From Betaproteobacteria bacterium HGW-Betaproteobacteria-12 (lineage in GTDB: Bacteria > Pseudomonadota > Gammaproteobacteria > Burkholderiales > Rhodocyclaceae): a DNA stretch of 46,489 nucleotides. Below are positions 1 through 9,652 of the stretch, one piece after another. Made by a program: the position numbers and the translations under genes. The notes under the pieces are model-generated. The model was not told where the DNA came from. It saw only the letters and a list, made by a program, of their open reading frames with translations, and ran no database searches. Each line of letters opens with the position of its first letter. Within the stretch, counting starts at the first letter, position 1. The stretch lies in assembly GCA_002842345.1 (NCBI GenBank), contig PHCU01000010.1, positions 1 to 46,489 of the forward strand, given 5' to 3'.

Positions 1-1
1 C

Positions 2-478
<477 letters not shown>

Positions 479-634
479 AGGGCTGGGCCAGAGGCCGGTG
501 ACCGGCGTACTATGCGGCCCCGGCAACTTTCCCCGGGGCGCGTGCGTCTTACCCATGCGCACGGTCGGCGCGGTCCGACCGGGCGCCCCGACGAAGCGGA
601 TGAATACGCCTTGCCCCCAGCCCCAGCCAACACC

Positions 635-1705
635 ATGCCAGCACATCGCAAAACCCTGCTGACCAACCTCGTCGTCGCCGTCGCCATCGGCCTGATCTTC
701 GCCGTCGAGGCACCGAACCGCACGCTGCTCGCAATCGCCCTCCTCGGGCCGCTGCTCGCCGGCCTCAAGGTGCTGATCTATCCGGAAAACGGGGTGGCTT
801 GGCTGGGCTACGCCAACCGGATCATTTTCTCGCTGCTGATCTGGGTGGCGGTCGGCCTCGAATGGGGTCGCCGGTTGCTCGAGGCGAACCGCCGCGAATA
901 CAGCCGGGAACTGGAACGCCAGGTGGCGGAACGAACCGCGGCCTGGCGCGCGGCCAACCGCGAACTGGAGAGCGAGGTAGCCGAGCGCAAGGCCGCCGAG
1001 GCGACGATCATCGACTACACTCAGCGCCTGCAAGCCCTGACCCGGCAGCTGGTGGAAGTGCGCGACGCCGAGCGCAAGGCCCTGGCCACCGAACTGCATG
1101 ATCGCATCGGGCAAAACCTGTCGGCCTTGAACATGAGTCTGAACCTGAACCTGGCCCTGCTCGCCACCCAGTTGCCGCCGGCCGCCATGGCGGCGACGCG
1201 GGCGCGCATCGGCGACGCCCTTGCACTGGTCGAGCAGACCACCGAAGTCATCCGCGGCGTCATGGAGGAACTGCATCCGGCGCTGCTCGAACAATACGGC
1301 CTGGGCACTGCGCTGCGCTGGCATGGCGAGGAATTCGCCGGGCGCACCGGCATCGCCTTCCGCTGCCAGGCCGGCGAGGCTTTTCCCCGGCTCGACCCGC
1401 AAGTCGAGACGACACTGTTCCGCATCGTCCAGGAAGCGCTGATCAATGTCGCCAAGCATGCCGGCGCGACGGCAGTCACCGTCTCGCTGGCGCGGACACC
1501 GGCCGGCATCGAGCTGAAAGTCAGCGACGACGGCCGCGGCATCGCCCCCGAGCGACTGGCCCGGCCGGCCGCCGGCAGCGGCTGGGGGCTGACCATCATG
1601 GCCGAGCGGGCGCGCACACTCGGCGGCGAGATGCGCATCGAGGGCGGCGACCAGGGAACCACAGTCGCCGTCTGCATCCCCGACGGCTCCGCGGAGGCGC
1701 TATGA
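635..1705 (+). CDS. NarX/LiaS-type sensor histidine kinase
   Basis: Membrane histidine kinase of about 356 residues. Three hydrophobic segments (about residues 8-28, 31-52 and 63-80) are followed by a coiled coil (about 85-135) and a HisKA_3 dimerisation/phosphoacceptor domain with the H-box ELHDRIGQ, whose His is residue 155. The HATPase domain shows the N-box (RIVQEALINVAKHA), G1 (DDGRGI) and G2 (GWGLTIMAERA). There is no sizeable periplasmic domain, so the signal is probably sensed in the membrane or cytoplasm. The frame extends upstream to 512 and a TTG lies at 611, but residues before 635 look non-coding (Arg/Pro-rich), so ATG 635 is preferred. The stop overlaps the regulator start by 4 bp, so the two form a translationally coupled pair. 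Its position next to nosZ suggests, without proving, a role in denitrification control. Confidence 0.85.
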   Translation: MPAHRKTLLTNLVVAVAIGLIFAVEAPNRTLLAIALLGPLLAGLKVLIYPENGVAWLGYANRIIFSLLIWVAVGLEWGRRLLEANRREYSRELERQVAERTAAWRAANRELESEVAERKAAEATIIDYTQRLQALTRQLVEVRDAERKALATELHDRIGQNLSALNMSLNLNLALLATQLPPAAMAATRARIGDALALVEQTTEVIRGVMEELHPALLEQYGLGTALRWHGEEFAGRTGIAFRCQAGEAFPRLDPQVETTLFRIVQEALINVAKHAGATAVTVSLARTPAGIELKVSDDGRGIAPERLARPAAGSGWGLTIMAERARTLGGEMRIEGGDQGTTVAVCIPDGSAEAL

Positions 1706-2343
1706 GCATCAGCGTGTTGATTGCCGACGATCATGCCGTGGTCCGCGACGGCCTGCGCCTGCTGCTCGAATGCCAGTCCGACATCCGCGTCGTCGGCGAG
1801 GTCGCCGACGGCCGGGCGGCGGTCGAGGCGGTGCTGCGCCTGCAGCCGGACGTGGTGATCATGGATCTGGCCATGCCGCTGCTCAACGGCGCCGACGCCA
1901 CCGCACAGATCCTCGACAAACGGCCGGACAGCCGGATCGTCATGCTGTCGATGCACTCGACCGTCGAACATGTGTTCCGGGCTCTGCAGGCCGGCGCCCT
2001 CGGCTATCTGCGCAAGGAGTCGGCGGGCAGCGAAGTGGTCGACGCGGTGCGCACGGTGCACGCCGGCCGCCGCTACCTGAGCCAGAAGATCACCGAATCG
2101 GTGGTCGACGACTACATCCGCAAGCGCTCGGTCGACAGCCCGCTCGATTCGCTCAGCCAGCGCGAGCGGGAAATCCTGCAGATGCTGGTCGAAGGGCGCT
2201 CGGGCATCGAGATCGCCCGCCTGCTGCATGTCTCGCCGAAGACCGTGGACACCTATCGCAGCCGCATGATGCAGAAGCTCGGCATCGGTGACCTGCCGGG
2301 CCTGGTCAAGTTCGCGCTGCAGCACGGTTTGACCACTTTATGA
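1702..2343 (+). CDS. NarL/LuxR-type response regulator
   Basis: Two-domain response regulator of 213 residues. The receiver domain (about 4-120) has the acidic pair DD at 9-10, the phosphoacceptor Asp55 in VVIMDLAMP, the conserved Ser (MLSMHS) and Lys104-region (LRKES). The C-terminal LuxR/GerE helix-turn-helix (about 148-210) includes LSQREREILQMLVEGRS and VSPKTVDTYRSRMMQKLGI. It is encoded with ATGA overlap behind the kinase at 635-1705, its obvious partner. The nosZ gene starts 136 bp downstream on the same strand, so the regulon may include the nos operon; that part is inference from position. Confidence 0.92.
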   Translation: MSISVLIADDHAVVRDGLRLLLECQSDIRVVGEVADGRAAVEAVLRLQPDVVIMDLAMPLLNGADATAQILDKRPDSRIVMLSMHSTVEHVFRALQAGALGYLRKESAGSEVVDAVRTVHAGRRYLSQKITESVVDDYIRKRSVDSPLDSLSQREREILQMLVEGRSGIEIARLLHVSPKTVDTYRSRMMQKLGIGDLPGLVKFALQHGLTTL

Positions 2344-2352
2344 CCATGGCTT

Positions 2353-2366
2353 TTGATCTGGATCGA
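2353..2366 (+). promoter_or_regulatory. FNR/DNR-type box upstream of nosZ
   Basis: The sequence TTGAT-CTGG-ATCGA matches the FNR/NNR/DNR consensus TTGAT-N4-ATCAA at nine of ten fixed positions. A possible -10 (GATAAA, 2383-2388) sits at the distance expected for class II activation (site centre near -41), placing transcription start near 2395-2400. Such sites drive denitrification genes under low oxygen and NO, which fits nosZ at 2480. No binding data; the call rests on sequence and position. Confidence 0.6.
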
Positions 2367-2479
2367 ATCTTCGTGGCAAATCGATAAATGCGCCATCGGC
2401 TGTAAGGGATATCCGACATACAGCAGCCCGCCCCGACGGGGATCATCGAAAAACCGATGAACCCACGAGGAAGTGCAGC

Positions 2480-4402
2480 ATGACCGAAGATACGAAAGCC
2501 GATACGCCGCTCGATAGCGGACGGCGCAAGTTCCTGAACACCGCCGGTATCGCCGGCATCGCCGGCGCCGGTGCCAGTCTCGGCCTGGCCGGCTGCAACA
2601 AGGCCGACGACGGCGCCGCGACGGCACCGGCCAAGGCGGACGCAGCGCACGCCAAGGGCAGCGTCGCCGCTGGCCAGCTCGACGAATACTACATGCTGTC
2701 GAGCGGCGGCCATTCCGGCGAGGCGCGCATCTACGGCGTGCCGTCGGGGCGCACCCTGAAGCGCATTCCGGTGTTCAACGTCGATCCGATGTCGGGCTGG
2801 GGCCTGACCAATGAGTCGAAGCAGATCCTCGGCACCAAGGCCGATGGCAGCCTCAAGTACATGACCGGCGACACGCACCACGTGCACGGCTCGTACAAGG
2901 ACGGCACCTACGACGGCAAGTATTTCTGGATCAACGACAAGATCAACAATCGCCTGGCGCGCATTCGCGGCGATTACCTGGAAACCGACAAGATCACCGA
3001 GATCCCCAACGTCCAGGGCTTCCACGGCATTTTCCCGGACAAGCGCGACCCGGTCGACGCGGCGATCAACCACACCACCCGCGTTTTCTGCGGCGCCGAG
3101 TTCCACGTGCCGCTGCCGAACACGCCGAAGAACTGGCAGGACGGCGCCCACTACGGCTGCCTGCTGACCTGCGTCGACGCCGAAAGCATGGACGTCCGCT
3201 GGCAGGTGCGCATCGACGGCAACATGGACCTCTGCGCGACGTCCTACGATGGCAAGCTGGCCGCGCTGAACAGCTACAACGTCGAAAACGGCCTGATCTT
3301 CTCCGACATGATGTCGGCCGAACACGATGCCTGCATCTTCTTCAACGTCGAGCGCATCGAGGCGGCGATCAAGGCCGGCAAGACGGTCACCATCGGTACG
3401 TCCAAGGTGCCGGTGGTCGACGGCACGCGCGAAGCCAACAAGGATCCGAAGACGGCGCTGACCTGCTACGTGCCGGTGCCGAAGAACCCGCACGGCGTCA
3501 ACATCACGCCGGACGGCAAGTACTACGTCTGCGCCGGCAAGCTGTCGCCGACGGCGACGGTGATCGAGCACGAACGGGTGTTGAAGTGGTTCGCCGGCGA
3601 CGTCAAGGAAGCCAAGGAATGCATCGTCGCCGAGCCGGAAATCGGCCTCGGCCCCTTGCATACCGGCTTCGATGGCAAGGGCAATGCCTACACCTCGCTG
3701 TTCCTCGACAGTCAGGTCGTCAAGTGGAACGTCGCCGCCGCCATCGCCCATTACAACGGCGACAAGGCCGCCAAGGTCGTGCTCGACCGGCTCGACGTGC
3801 ATTACCAGCCCGGCCACGGCTACGCCTCGATGGGCGAGACCAAGGAAGCCGACGGCAAGTACTTCAACTCCGGCAACAAGTTCTCGAAGGACCGCTTCCT
3901 GCCGGTCGGCCCGCTGCACGTCGAGACCGAGCAGCTGATCGACATCAGCGGCGACAAGATGGAGTTGTTGCACGACCACACCGCCCATCCGGAACCGCAC
4001 GACGCGATCATCGTCCGCCGCGACATCATCAAGACCAAGCAGATCTACACCCTTGAAGACTCGCCGATTCACGTCAAGGGCTTCGACGACACCGGCGTCA
4101 AGCGCGACGGCAACAAGGTCACGGTGCGCATCATGTCGGTGGCGCCGACCTTCACGCCGTCGGAGTTCGTGTTGAAGAAAGGCGACGTAGTCACCGTCGT
4201 GCTGACCAACCACGACAAGGTCGAGGACCTGCACCACGGCTTCGCCATCGAAGGCCACGACGTCAATTTCATCGTCGGTCCGCAGGAAACCAAGTCGATG
4301 ACCTTCAAGGTCGAACGCCCCGGCGTCTTCTGGTTCTACTGCACGCACTTCTGCCATGCCCTGCACCTGGAAATGCGCGGCCGCATGATCGTCGAGGCCT
4401 GA
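2480..4402 (+). CDS. nosZ: Nitrous-oxide reductase, Tat-exported (clade I type)
   Basis: Periplasmic copper enzyme reducing N2O to N2, the last step of denitrification. The 640-residue product starts with a twin-arginine signal (SGRRKFL, Arg15-Arg16, then a hydrophobic stretch), which marks the Tat-dependent clade I rather than the Sec-dependent clade II. A seven-bladed propeller follows with the His-rich CuZ ligand regions (DTHHVHG, GFHGIF, AEHDA, KNPHGVN, PLHTGF, PGHGYAS and HDHTAHPEPHDA). The C-terminal cupredoxin domain holds the CuA site: Cys621, Cys625, His629 and Met632. The residue at Cys+2 is His623 rather than the usual Trp. It is first in the nos operon, with an FNR-like box upstream; nosR follows after 74 bp. 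Confidence 0.97.
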   Translation: MTEDTKADTPLDSGRRKFLNTAGIAGIAGAGASLGLAGCNKADDGAATAPAKADAAHAKGSVAAGQLDEYYMLSSGGHSGEARIYGVPSGRTLKRIPVFNVDPMSGWGLTNESKQILGTKADGSLKYMTGDTHHVHGSYKDGTYDGKYFWINDKINNRLARIRGDYLETDKITEIPNVQGFHGIFPDKRDPVDAAINHTTRVFCGAEFHVPLPNTPKNWQDGAHYGCLLTCVDAESMDVRWQVRIDGNMDLCATSYDGKLAALNSYNVENGLIFSDMMSAEHDACIFFNVERIEAAIKAGKTVTIGTSKVPVVDGTREANKDPKTALTCYVPVPKNPHGVNITPDGKYYVCAGKLSPTATVIEHERVLKWFAGDVKEAKECIVAEPEIGLGPLHTGFDGKGNAYTSLFLDSQVVKWNVAAAIAHYNGDKAAKVVLDRLDVHYQPGHGYASMGETKEADGKYFNSGNKFSKDRFLPVGPLHVETEQLIDISGDKMELLHDHTAHPEPHDAIIVRRDIIKTKQIYTLEDSPIHVKGFDDTGVKRDGNKVTVRIMSVAPTFTPSEFVLKKGDVVTVVLTNHDKVEDLHHGFAIEGHDVNFIVGPQETKSMTFKVERPGVFWFYCTHFCHALHLEMRGRMIVEA

Positions 4403-4476
4403 TCGGCCATCGTCTCTCCCCGAGGGGGGCGGCGGGTTTTCCTCCCCCCGCTGCTCCCCTCCCCTACGGCCGAATC

Positions 4477-6663
4477 ATGAAGTTGCCCGCGAAGTTGCAC
4501 CGTTTCCCGGCAGGTCTGCTGCCCCCGTTTTTTGCCCTGCTGGTCGCCCTGTTATTCGCCGTCAGCTGGTCTTCGGGCCATGCCGCGTCCTACGACGCGC
4601 CGCTGCCGGCGCAGTTGTTCACCGACCCCGATCTGTGCGCCTACGCCCCGTGCCGCGCGGTGATGCCCGGCGCCGACAGTTTTTCGCCACGCAAAGGCCG
4701 GCCGAGCTACGTCGAGGCTTACCGCGGCAGCGGCGCGCAACGCCAACTGCTCGGCTACGTTTTCCTGTCCACCGACATCGTCGATATCCCCGCCTATTCC
4801 GGCAAGCCGGTGATCACGCTGATCGGCATGTATCCGCAGGGCGTCATCAGCGGCGTCCGTATCCTCAAGCACAGCGAGCCGATCCTGCTGGTGGGCATCC
4901 CGGAAAGCGAACTCGACAAGTTCATCGCCCAGTACGTCGGCCAGTTCGCCGGCGGCAAGGTCGAAATCGGCAAGTCGTCGGCCGGCGGCGGGCGCATCGG
5001 CCTCGATGCGATCAGCGGCGCCACCGTAACCGTCATCGCCGAGAACCAGGTAGTGATGCGCAGCGCCTACGCCATTGCCCGCCAGGTCGGCATCGTCAAG
5101 TCGACGCCGCGGCCGGCGGCCCGCTTCACCGCCCAGAGCGCGACGCTCGACTGGCCCAGCCTGGTCGACGAAGGCAGCGTCCAGCACCTGATCGTGCAGC
5201 CCGACGAACTCGGCATTCCGGCCAGCGGCCAGCCCTACATCGACCTTTATTTCGGCTACCTGAACGCCCCGGCGGTCGGCCGCAGCATCCTCGGCGAGGC
5301 CGGCTGGAAGCGGCTGATGGCCGACCTCAAGCCGGACGAGCACGCGATTTTCATCGTCGCCAACGGCACGGCTTCGTTCAAGGGTTCCGGCTTCGTCCGC
5401 GGCGGCATCTACGACCGCATCCAGGTCGCCCAGGAAGTGGACAGCCACACTTTCCGCGACACCGACTATCTCAACCTGTACGGCATCGCCGCCGCCGGCG
5501 CCCCGGCCTACAAGGAATCCGGAATCTTCATCCTGCGCGGCAGCCAGTTCAGCGCCGCCTACCCGTGGAGCCTGGTGTTCCTCGCCAACAAGATCGACCG
5601 CGCCAGTGGCAGCAAGACTTTCGCCAATTTCGAGCGCGAATACTGGCTGCCCGACCGCTATCTGGAAGGCGGCCGGCCGCAGGTGCTGCGCCCCGATCCG
5701 ACCTGGCTGCAGGTGTGGCGCGGCAAGAAACTGGAAATCGCGCTGTTCGTGCTGCTGCTCGCCGCCACCGCCGGGCTCTACGCCATGCGCGACCGGCTGG
5801 TGCGCATGGCCTCGCGCAAGGACAAGCGCTGGGTATCGATCCCCAAATATATCGTGTGGTCGATCAGCATCGGTTTTGTCGGCTTCTTCGCCCTGGCCCA
5901 GCCGAGCATCACCCATGTCATGACCTGGCTGCATTCGCTGGTCTATCAGTGGCGCTGGGAACTGTTCCTGTCCGACCCGCTGATTTTCATCTTCTGGCTG
6001 TTCATCGCCGCCACCCTCTTCATCTGGGGCCGCGGCCTGTTCTGCGGCTGGCTGTGCCCGTACGGCTCGCTGTCCGAACTGTCGTTCAAGCTCGCCGGGC
6101 GGCTCGGCCTCAAGCGCTTCCAGTTCCATCTGCCAATGGTCTGGCACAACCGGCTGCGCTGGCTCAAGTACGGCATCTTCGCGCTCTTGGTCGGCGTCTC
6201 CTTCTACGACATCGGCCTGGCCGAGCAGATGGCCGAAGTCGAGCCGTTCAAGTCGACCTTCCTGGTCGGCGGCGTGTGGAACCGCGCCTGGCCATTCGTC
6301 GCCTACTGGGGCACGCTGTTTGTCCTCGGCCTGTTCGTCGAGCGGCCGTTCTGCAAGTACCTGTGCCCGCTCGGCGCCGGCTTGGCGATCCCGACCACCT
6401 TGCGTTTCATCCAGTTGAAGCGCAAGGCCGAATGCACCACCTGCCACGCCTGCCAGAAAGGCTGCGGCTCGCTGGCCATCGCCGACGATGGCCGGATCGA
6501 CCAGCGCGAGTGCCTGCTCTGCCTGGAATGCCAGATCCTCTATTACGACACCCACAGCTGCCCGCCGCTGGCCCAGGAACGCCGCCGGCGGACCCGAGGC
6601 GGCCTCGAACTTACGCCGATCGGCGACGATGGCTACTACATCCCGATCAAGGCGGTGCCGTGA
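4477..6663 (+). CDS. nosR: NosR, membrane flavo-iron-sulfur protein for N2O reduction
   Basis: Polytopic regulator/electron donor needed for nosZ expression and NosZ activity. The 728-residue protein has a signal/anchor (about 12-35), a periplasmic FMN-binding domain with the covalent-flavin motif SGAT (Thr183), then about five membrane helices from residue 420. NapH-like Cys motifs at membrane boundaries (FCGWLCPYGS and FCKYLCPLGA) and two C-terminal 4Fe-4S clusters (CTTCHACQKGC and CLLCLECQ) complete the family layout. It probably passes quinol electrons to NosZ. The FMN transferase gene (apbE/nosX) that usually loads Thr183 is not in this window. Order here is nosZ then nosR, whereas Pseudomonas has nosR first. 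Confidence 0.96.
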   Translation: MKLPAKLHRFPAGLLPPFFALLVALLFAVSWSSGHAASYDAPLPAQLFTDPDLCAYAPCRAVMPGADSFSPRKGRPSYVEAYRGSGAQRQLLGYVFLSTDIVDIPAYSGKPVITLIGMYPQGVISGVRILKHSEPILLVGIPESELDKFIAQYVGQFAGGKVEIGKSSAGGGRIGLDAISGATVTVIAENQVVMRSAYAIARQVGIVKSTPRPAARFTAQSATLDWPSLVDEGSVQHLIVQPDELGIPASGQPYIDLYFGYLNAPAVGRSILGEAGWKRLMADLKPDEHAIFIVANGTASFKGSGFVRGGIYDRIQVAQEVDSHTFRDTDYLNLYGIAAAGAPAYKESGIFILRGSQFSAAYPWSLVFLANKIDRASGSKTFANFEREYWLPDRYLEGGRPQVLRPDPTWLQVWRGKKLEIALFVLLLAATAGLYAMRDRLVRMASRKDKRWVSIPKYIVWSISIGFVGFFALAQPSITHVMTWLHSLVYQWRWELFLSDPLIFIFWLFIAATLFIWGRGLFCGWLCPYGSLSELSFKLAGRLGLKRFQFHLPMVWHNRLRWLKYGIFALLVGVSFYDIGLAEQMAEVEPFKSTFLVGGVWNRAWPFVAYWGTLFVLGLFVERPFCKYLCPLGAGLAIPTTLRFIQLKRKAECTTCHACQKGCGSLAIADDGRIDQRECLLCLECQILYYDTHSCPPLAQERRRRTRGGLELTPIGDDGYYIPIKAVP

Positions 6664-6676
6664 GCGGACACCGGCC

Positions 6677-7930
6677 ATGAAATCCCTCGCCGCCCTGCTG
6701 CTGCTCGTCGTTGCCTGGCCCCTTGCCGCCGCCGAATGGGCGGTCGCGCCCGGCGCCTCGATCGCCGCCGCGATCGCCGGGGCGCAGCCCGGCGACACGG
6801 TGCGCGTGCAACGCGGCCACTACGCCGAGCGCCTGGTCATCGACAAGCCGCTGCGCCTGCTCGGCGTCGACCGGCCGACCATCAGCGGCGGCGAACAGGG
6901 CGACGTGATCCGGGTCAAATCACCGGACGTGACGATCGAGGGTTTCATCATCCGCGACAGCGGCGCCGACCTGACCGCCCAGAACGCCGGCATCTACGTC
7001 GAGCCAGGCGGCGACCGCATCGCGGTGCGCCACAACGCGCTGGTCTACAACCTGTTCGGCGTCTGGCTGGAGAAGCTCAAGGATCCCGAGGTCAGTGCCA
7101 ACGTCATTACCGGCAAGCGCGACCTGGCTTCCGCCCGGCGCGGCAACGGCATCCAGCTGTACAACACGACCGGCGCCCGCATCATCGGCAACCACGTCAG
7201 CTTCGCCCGCGACGGCATCTATGTCGACGTCTCGCATCGCGCGGTGTTTCGCGGCAACAGGATGCACCACCTGCGCTACGGCACGCACTACATGAATTCC
7301 AACGACAACCTGTGGGAAGACAACGAGACCTACCTCAACCGCGGCGGCCTGGCGCTGATGGAAGTGCGCCGGCAGACGGTGCGCAACAACCGCGCCTGGG
7401 GCAACAGCGACCACGGCATCATGCTGCGCACCATTGTCGATTCGGTCATCGAGAACAATGTCGTCGCCGGCAACGGCCGTGGCTTCTTCATCTACGACGC
7501 CGAATACAACGTGCTGCGCGGCAACCGGGTGATCGGCAACCGGGTCGGCGCCCACGTCTGGGCCGGCTCGATCAACAACGACGTGGACGGCAACGATTTC
7601 GTCCAGAACCGCGAGCAGGTGCGCTATGTCGCCACCCGCGACGTGCCGTGGGGCGCCAAGCAGGGCAACTACTGGAGCAACTACGCCGGCTGGGACGGCA
7701 ATGGCGACGGCATCGGCGACGTGCCCTACGAGGCCAACGACCTGGTCGACCGGCTGACCTGGAAATTTCCGCTGGTCAAGCTGCTCTTGAACAGCCCGGC
7801 GGTGCACAGCCTGCGCCTGATCGCCCGCCAGTTCCCGCTGCTGCGCAGCCCGAGCATCGTGGATAAACAACCGCGCATGCAACCTTCGAACCCCGACTGG
7901 AGCCAGTGGCTTGACCGACCCGCTTATTGA
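6677..7930 (+). CDS. nosD: NosD, periplasmic copper-delivery beta-helix protein
   Basis: Periplasmic protein of 417 residues that works with the NosFY ABC complex to assemble the CuZ centre of NosZ. A Sec signal peptide (about 1-20, MKSLAALLLLVVAWPLAAA) precedes repeated beta-helix (CASH/NosD) coils rich in G-N-R turns such as GNGIQLYNTTGARIIGN and DHGIMLRTIVDSVIENN. ATG 6677 is chosen because it begins the signal peptide; the frame is open further upstream inside nosR but has no signal-like sequence there. The gap to nosR is 13 bp and the 3' end overlaps nosF by 20 bp, consistent with one transcript. Confidence 0.95.
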   Translation: MKSLAALLLLVVAWPLAAAEWAVAPGASIAAAIAGAQPGDTVRVQRGHYAERLVIDKPLRLLGVDRPTISGGEQGDVIRVKSPDVTIEGFIIRDSGADLTAQNAGIYVEPGGDRIAVRHNALVYNLFGVWLEKLKDPEVSANVITGKRDLASARRGNGIQLYNTTGARIIGNHVSFARDGIYVDVSHRAVFRGNRMHHLRYGTHYMNSNDNLWEDNETYLNRGGLALMEVRRQTVRNNRAWGNSDHGIMLRTIVDSVIENNVVAGNGRGFFIYDAEYNVLRGNRVIGNRVGAHVWAGSINNDVDGNDFVQNREQVRYVATRDVPWGAKQGNYWSNYAGWDGNGDGIGDVPYEANDLVDRLTWKFPLVKLLLNSPAVHSLRLIARQFPLLRSPSIVDKQPRMQPSNPDWSQWLDRPAY

Positions 7931-8834
7931 AATCCGCGGCGTGCACAAACGTTACGGCGCGATCAACGCCGTGGACGGCATCGACCTCGACATCGCGCCC
8001 GGCGAACTGTTCGGCCTGATCGGCCACAACGGCGCCGGCAAGACGACGCTGTTCAAGATGATGTTGGGCCTGCTGCCGGTAACTTCCGGCGAAATCCGCA
8101 TCGGCGGCCAGGCCGTGCGCGGCGAAGCTTTCCGCCAGGTGCGCCGGAGCATCGGCTACCTGCCGGAAAGCCTGGCCCTGTACGACAACCTGACCGGCCT
8201 CGAAACCCTGCACTTCTTCGCCCGTCTGAAAGGCGCCGACCGCAGCACCTGTCCGGCGCTGCTCGAACAGGTCGGCCTGGCCGGCGCCGCCGACCAGCGC
8301 GTCCGCAACTACTCGAAAGGCATGCGCCAGCGCCTCGGTTTCGCCCAGGCCCTGCTCGGTTCGCCGCGCCTGCTGTTTCTCGACGAGCCGACCAACGGCC
8401 TCGATCCGCAGGGCATCCTGGAGTTCTACCGGCAGCTGGCCGAGTTGCGCCAGGGCGGCGTCACCGTCGTGCTGACCTCGCACATCCTGGCCGAAATCCA
8501 GCAACGCGTCGACCGCCTGGCGCTGATGCGCAACGGCCGCATCCAGGCGCTGGGCACGGTGGCGGCGCTGCGCGCCGGCCAGGACCTGCCGCTGACGCTG
8601 CGCGTCGCCTTCCGCCCGGACGGCGAAGCGGCGCTGCGCCAAACGCTGGACGAGCTGGCCATCGCGCCGCTCGCGGCGAGCGCGTCCGAGCTCCGCTTCA
8701 CCTGCCCACGGCAACGCAAGATGGCGGTGCTGGCAGCACTGGCCGGCCTCGGCCCGGCCGTCACCGACATCGACGTGCATGAACCGTCCCTTGAAGATAT
8801 CTTCCTGGGCTATGCGGAGGAAATGGCGCCATGA
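7911..8834 (+). CDS. nosF: NosF, ABC ATPase for NosZ maturation (TTG start)
   Basis: Cytoplasmic ATPase of 307 residues that pairs with NosY and drives NosD-linked copper-site assembly. Walker A is GHNGAGKT (about 38-45), signature YSKGMRQRLGFAQA and Walker B LLFLDEPTNGLDPQG, with the switch His in LTSHI. The start is TTG 7911, inside the end of nosD, with GGAG at 7899-7902 as ribosome site; no ATG or GTG precedes the conserved IEIRGVHKRYG strand. The stop overlaps nosY by 4 bp (ATGA), so the two are translationally coupled. Confidence 0.94.
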   Translation: MTDPLIEIRGVHKRYGAINAVDGIDLDIAPGELFGLIGHNGAGKTTLFKMMLGLLPVTSGEIRIGGQAVRGEAFRQVRRSIGYLPESLALYDNLTGLETLHFFARLKGADRSTCPALLEQVGLAGAADQRVRNYSKGMRQRLGFAQALLGSPRLLFLDEPTNGLDPQGILEFYRQLAELRQGGVTVVLTSHILAEIQQRVDRLALMRNGRIQALGTVAALRAGQDLPLTLRVAFRPDGEAALRQTLDELAIAPLAASASELRFTCPRQRKMAVLAALAGLGPAVTDIDVHEPSLEDIFLGYAEEMAP

Positions 8835-9652
8835 GCGGCATCGAGTTCGGCCAGATCGGCGTTATCGCCGGCAAGGAATTCCGCGACCGCCTGCGCAACC
8901 GCTGGGTGCTCGCCGTCGCCTGCGTGTTCACCGTCTTCGCGCTGGTCATCGCCTATTTCGGCGCCGCCCAGCAGGGTGCCGTCGGCTGGCGCAGCATCGA
9001 CGTCACCATCGCCAGCCTGGTCAGCCTGGTCATCTACCTGGTGCCGCTGATCGCGCTGATCCTCGGCTACGACGCCATCGTCGCCGAACGCGAGCGCGGC
9101 TCGCTCGACCTGCTGCTGTCGCTGCCGATCACCCGTTTCGAAGTGCTGCTCGGCAAGTTCACCGGCCTGGCCGGGGCGCTCGGCGTCGCCACGGTCGGCG
9201 GTTTCGGCTTGGCCGGGCTGCTGCTGTTCGCCCAATTGGGCGGCGGCGCGCTCTACCACTACGCCGGCTTCGTCCTGAGCGCCTTCCTGTTGAGCCTGTG
9301 TTTCCTCAGCCTGGCGGTGATGGTCTCGGTGCTGGCCGAGGACCGCATGCGGGCCAGCGGCATCGCCATCGCCCTGTGGTTCTTCTATGTGCTGGTCTAC
9401 GACCTGCTGCTGCTCGGCCTGCTGGTGCTCGGCGAAGGCCGTTTCAGCCTCGATTTCTTCCCGGCCCTGCTGCTGCTCAACCCGGCCGACATCTTCCGCA
9501 TCCTGAACATTTTCGGTTTCGAGGACGTCCGCCGGCTCTACGGCCTGGCCACGGTTTTCCCGGAAACCCTGGCCAATCCGTGGCTGCTCGGCAGCGCCAT
9601 GGTGTTCTGGATCATTGCGCCACTCGGCGTGGCCGCCTGGAGGTTCAAATGA
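8831..9652 (+). CDS. nosY: NosY, ABC membrane subunit for NosZ maturation
   Basis: Inner-membrane permease of 273 residues with about six hydrophobic segments (for example residues 22-40, 57-77, 110-135, 140-165, 175-200 and 250-270). The cytoplasmic loop ERERGSLDLLLSLPITR is typical of ABC-2 type permeases. It forms the NosFY complex that docks NosD. The start ATG overlaps the nosF stop by 4 bp and its own stop overlaps the nosL start in the same way, giving a tight nosFYL coupling. Confidence 0.94.
   Translation: MSGIEFGQIGVIAGKEFRDRLRNRWVLAVACVFTVFALVIAYFGAAQQGAVGWRSIDVTIASLVSLVIYLVPLIALILGYDAIVAERERGSLDLLLSLPITRFEVLLGKFTGLAGALGVATVGGFGLAGLLLFAQLGGGALYHYAGFVLSAFLLSLCFLSLAVMVSVLAEDRMRASGIAIALWFFYVLVYDLLLLGLLVLGEGRFSLDFFPALLLLNPADIFRILNIFGFEDVRRLYGLATVFPETLANPWLLGSAMVFWIIAPLGVAAWRFK

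Noticed and set aside
2306-4366. A long minus-strand open frame opposite nosZ
   Set aside because: nosZ is unmistakable on the plus strand; the antisense product is rich in Val, Asp and Arg, as expected from reversed codons.
4410-4465. Intrinsic terminator between nosZ and nosR
   Set aside because: The G-run/C-run pairing is imperfect and there is no T-tract; a full stop there would cut nosR off from the operon promoter.
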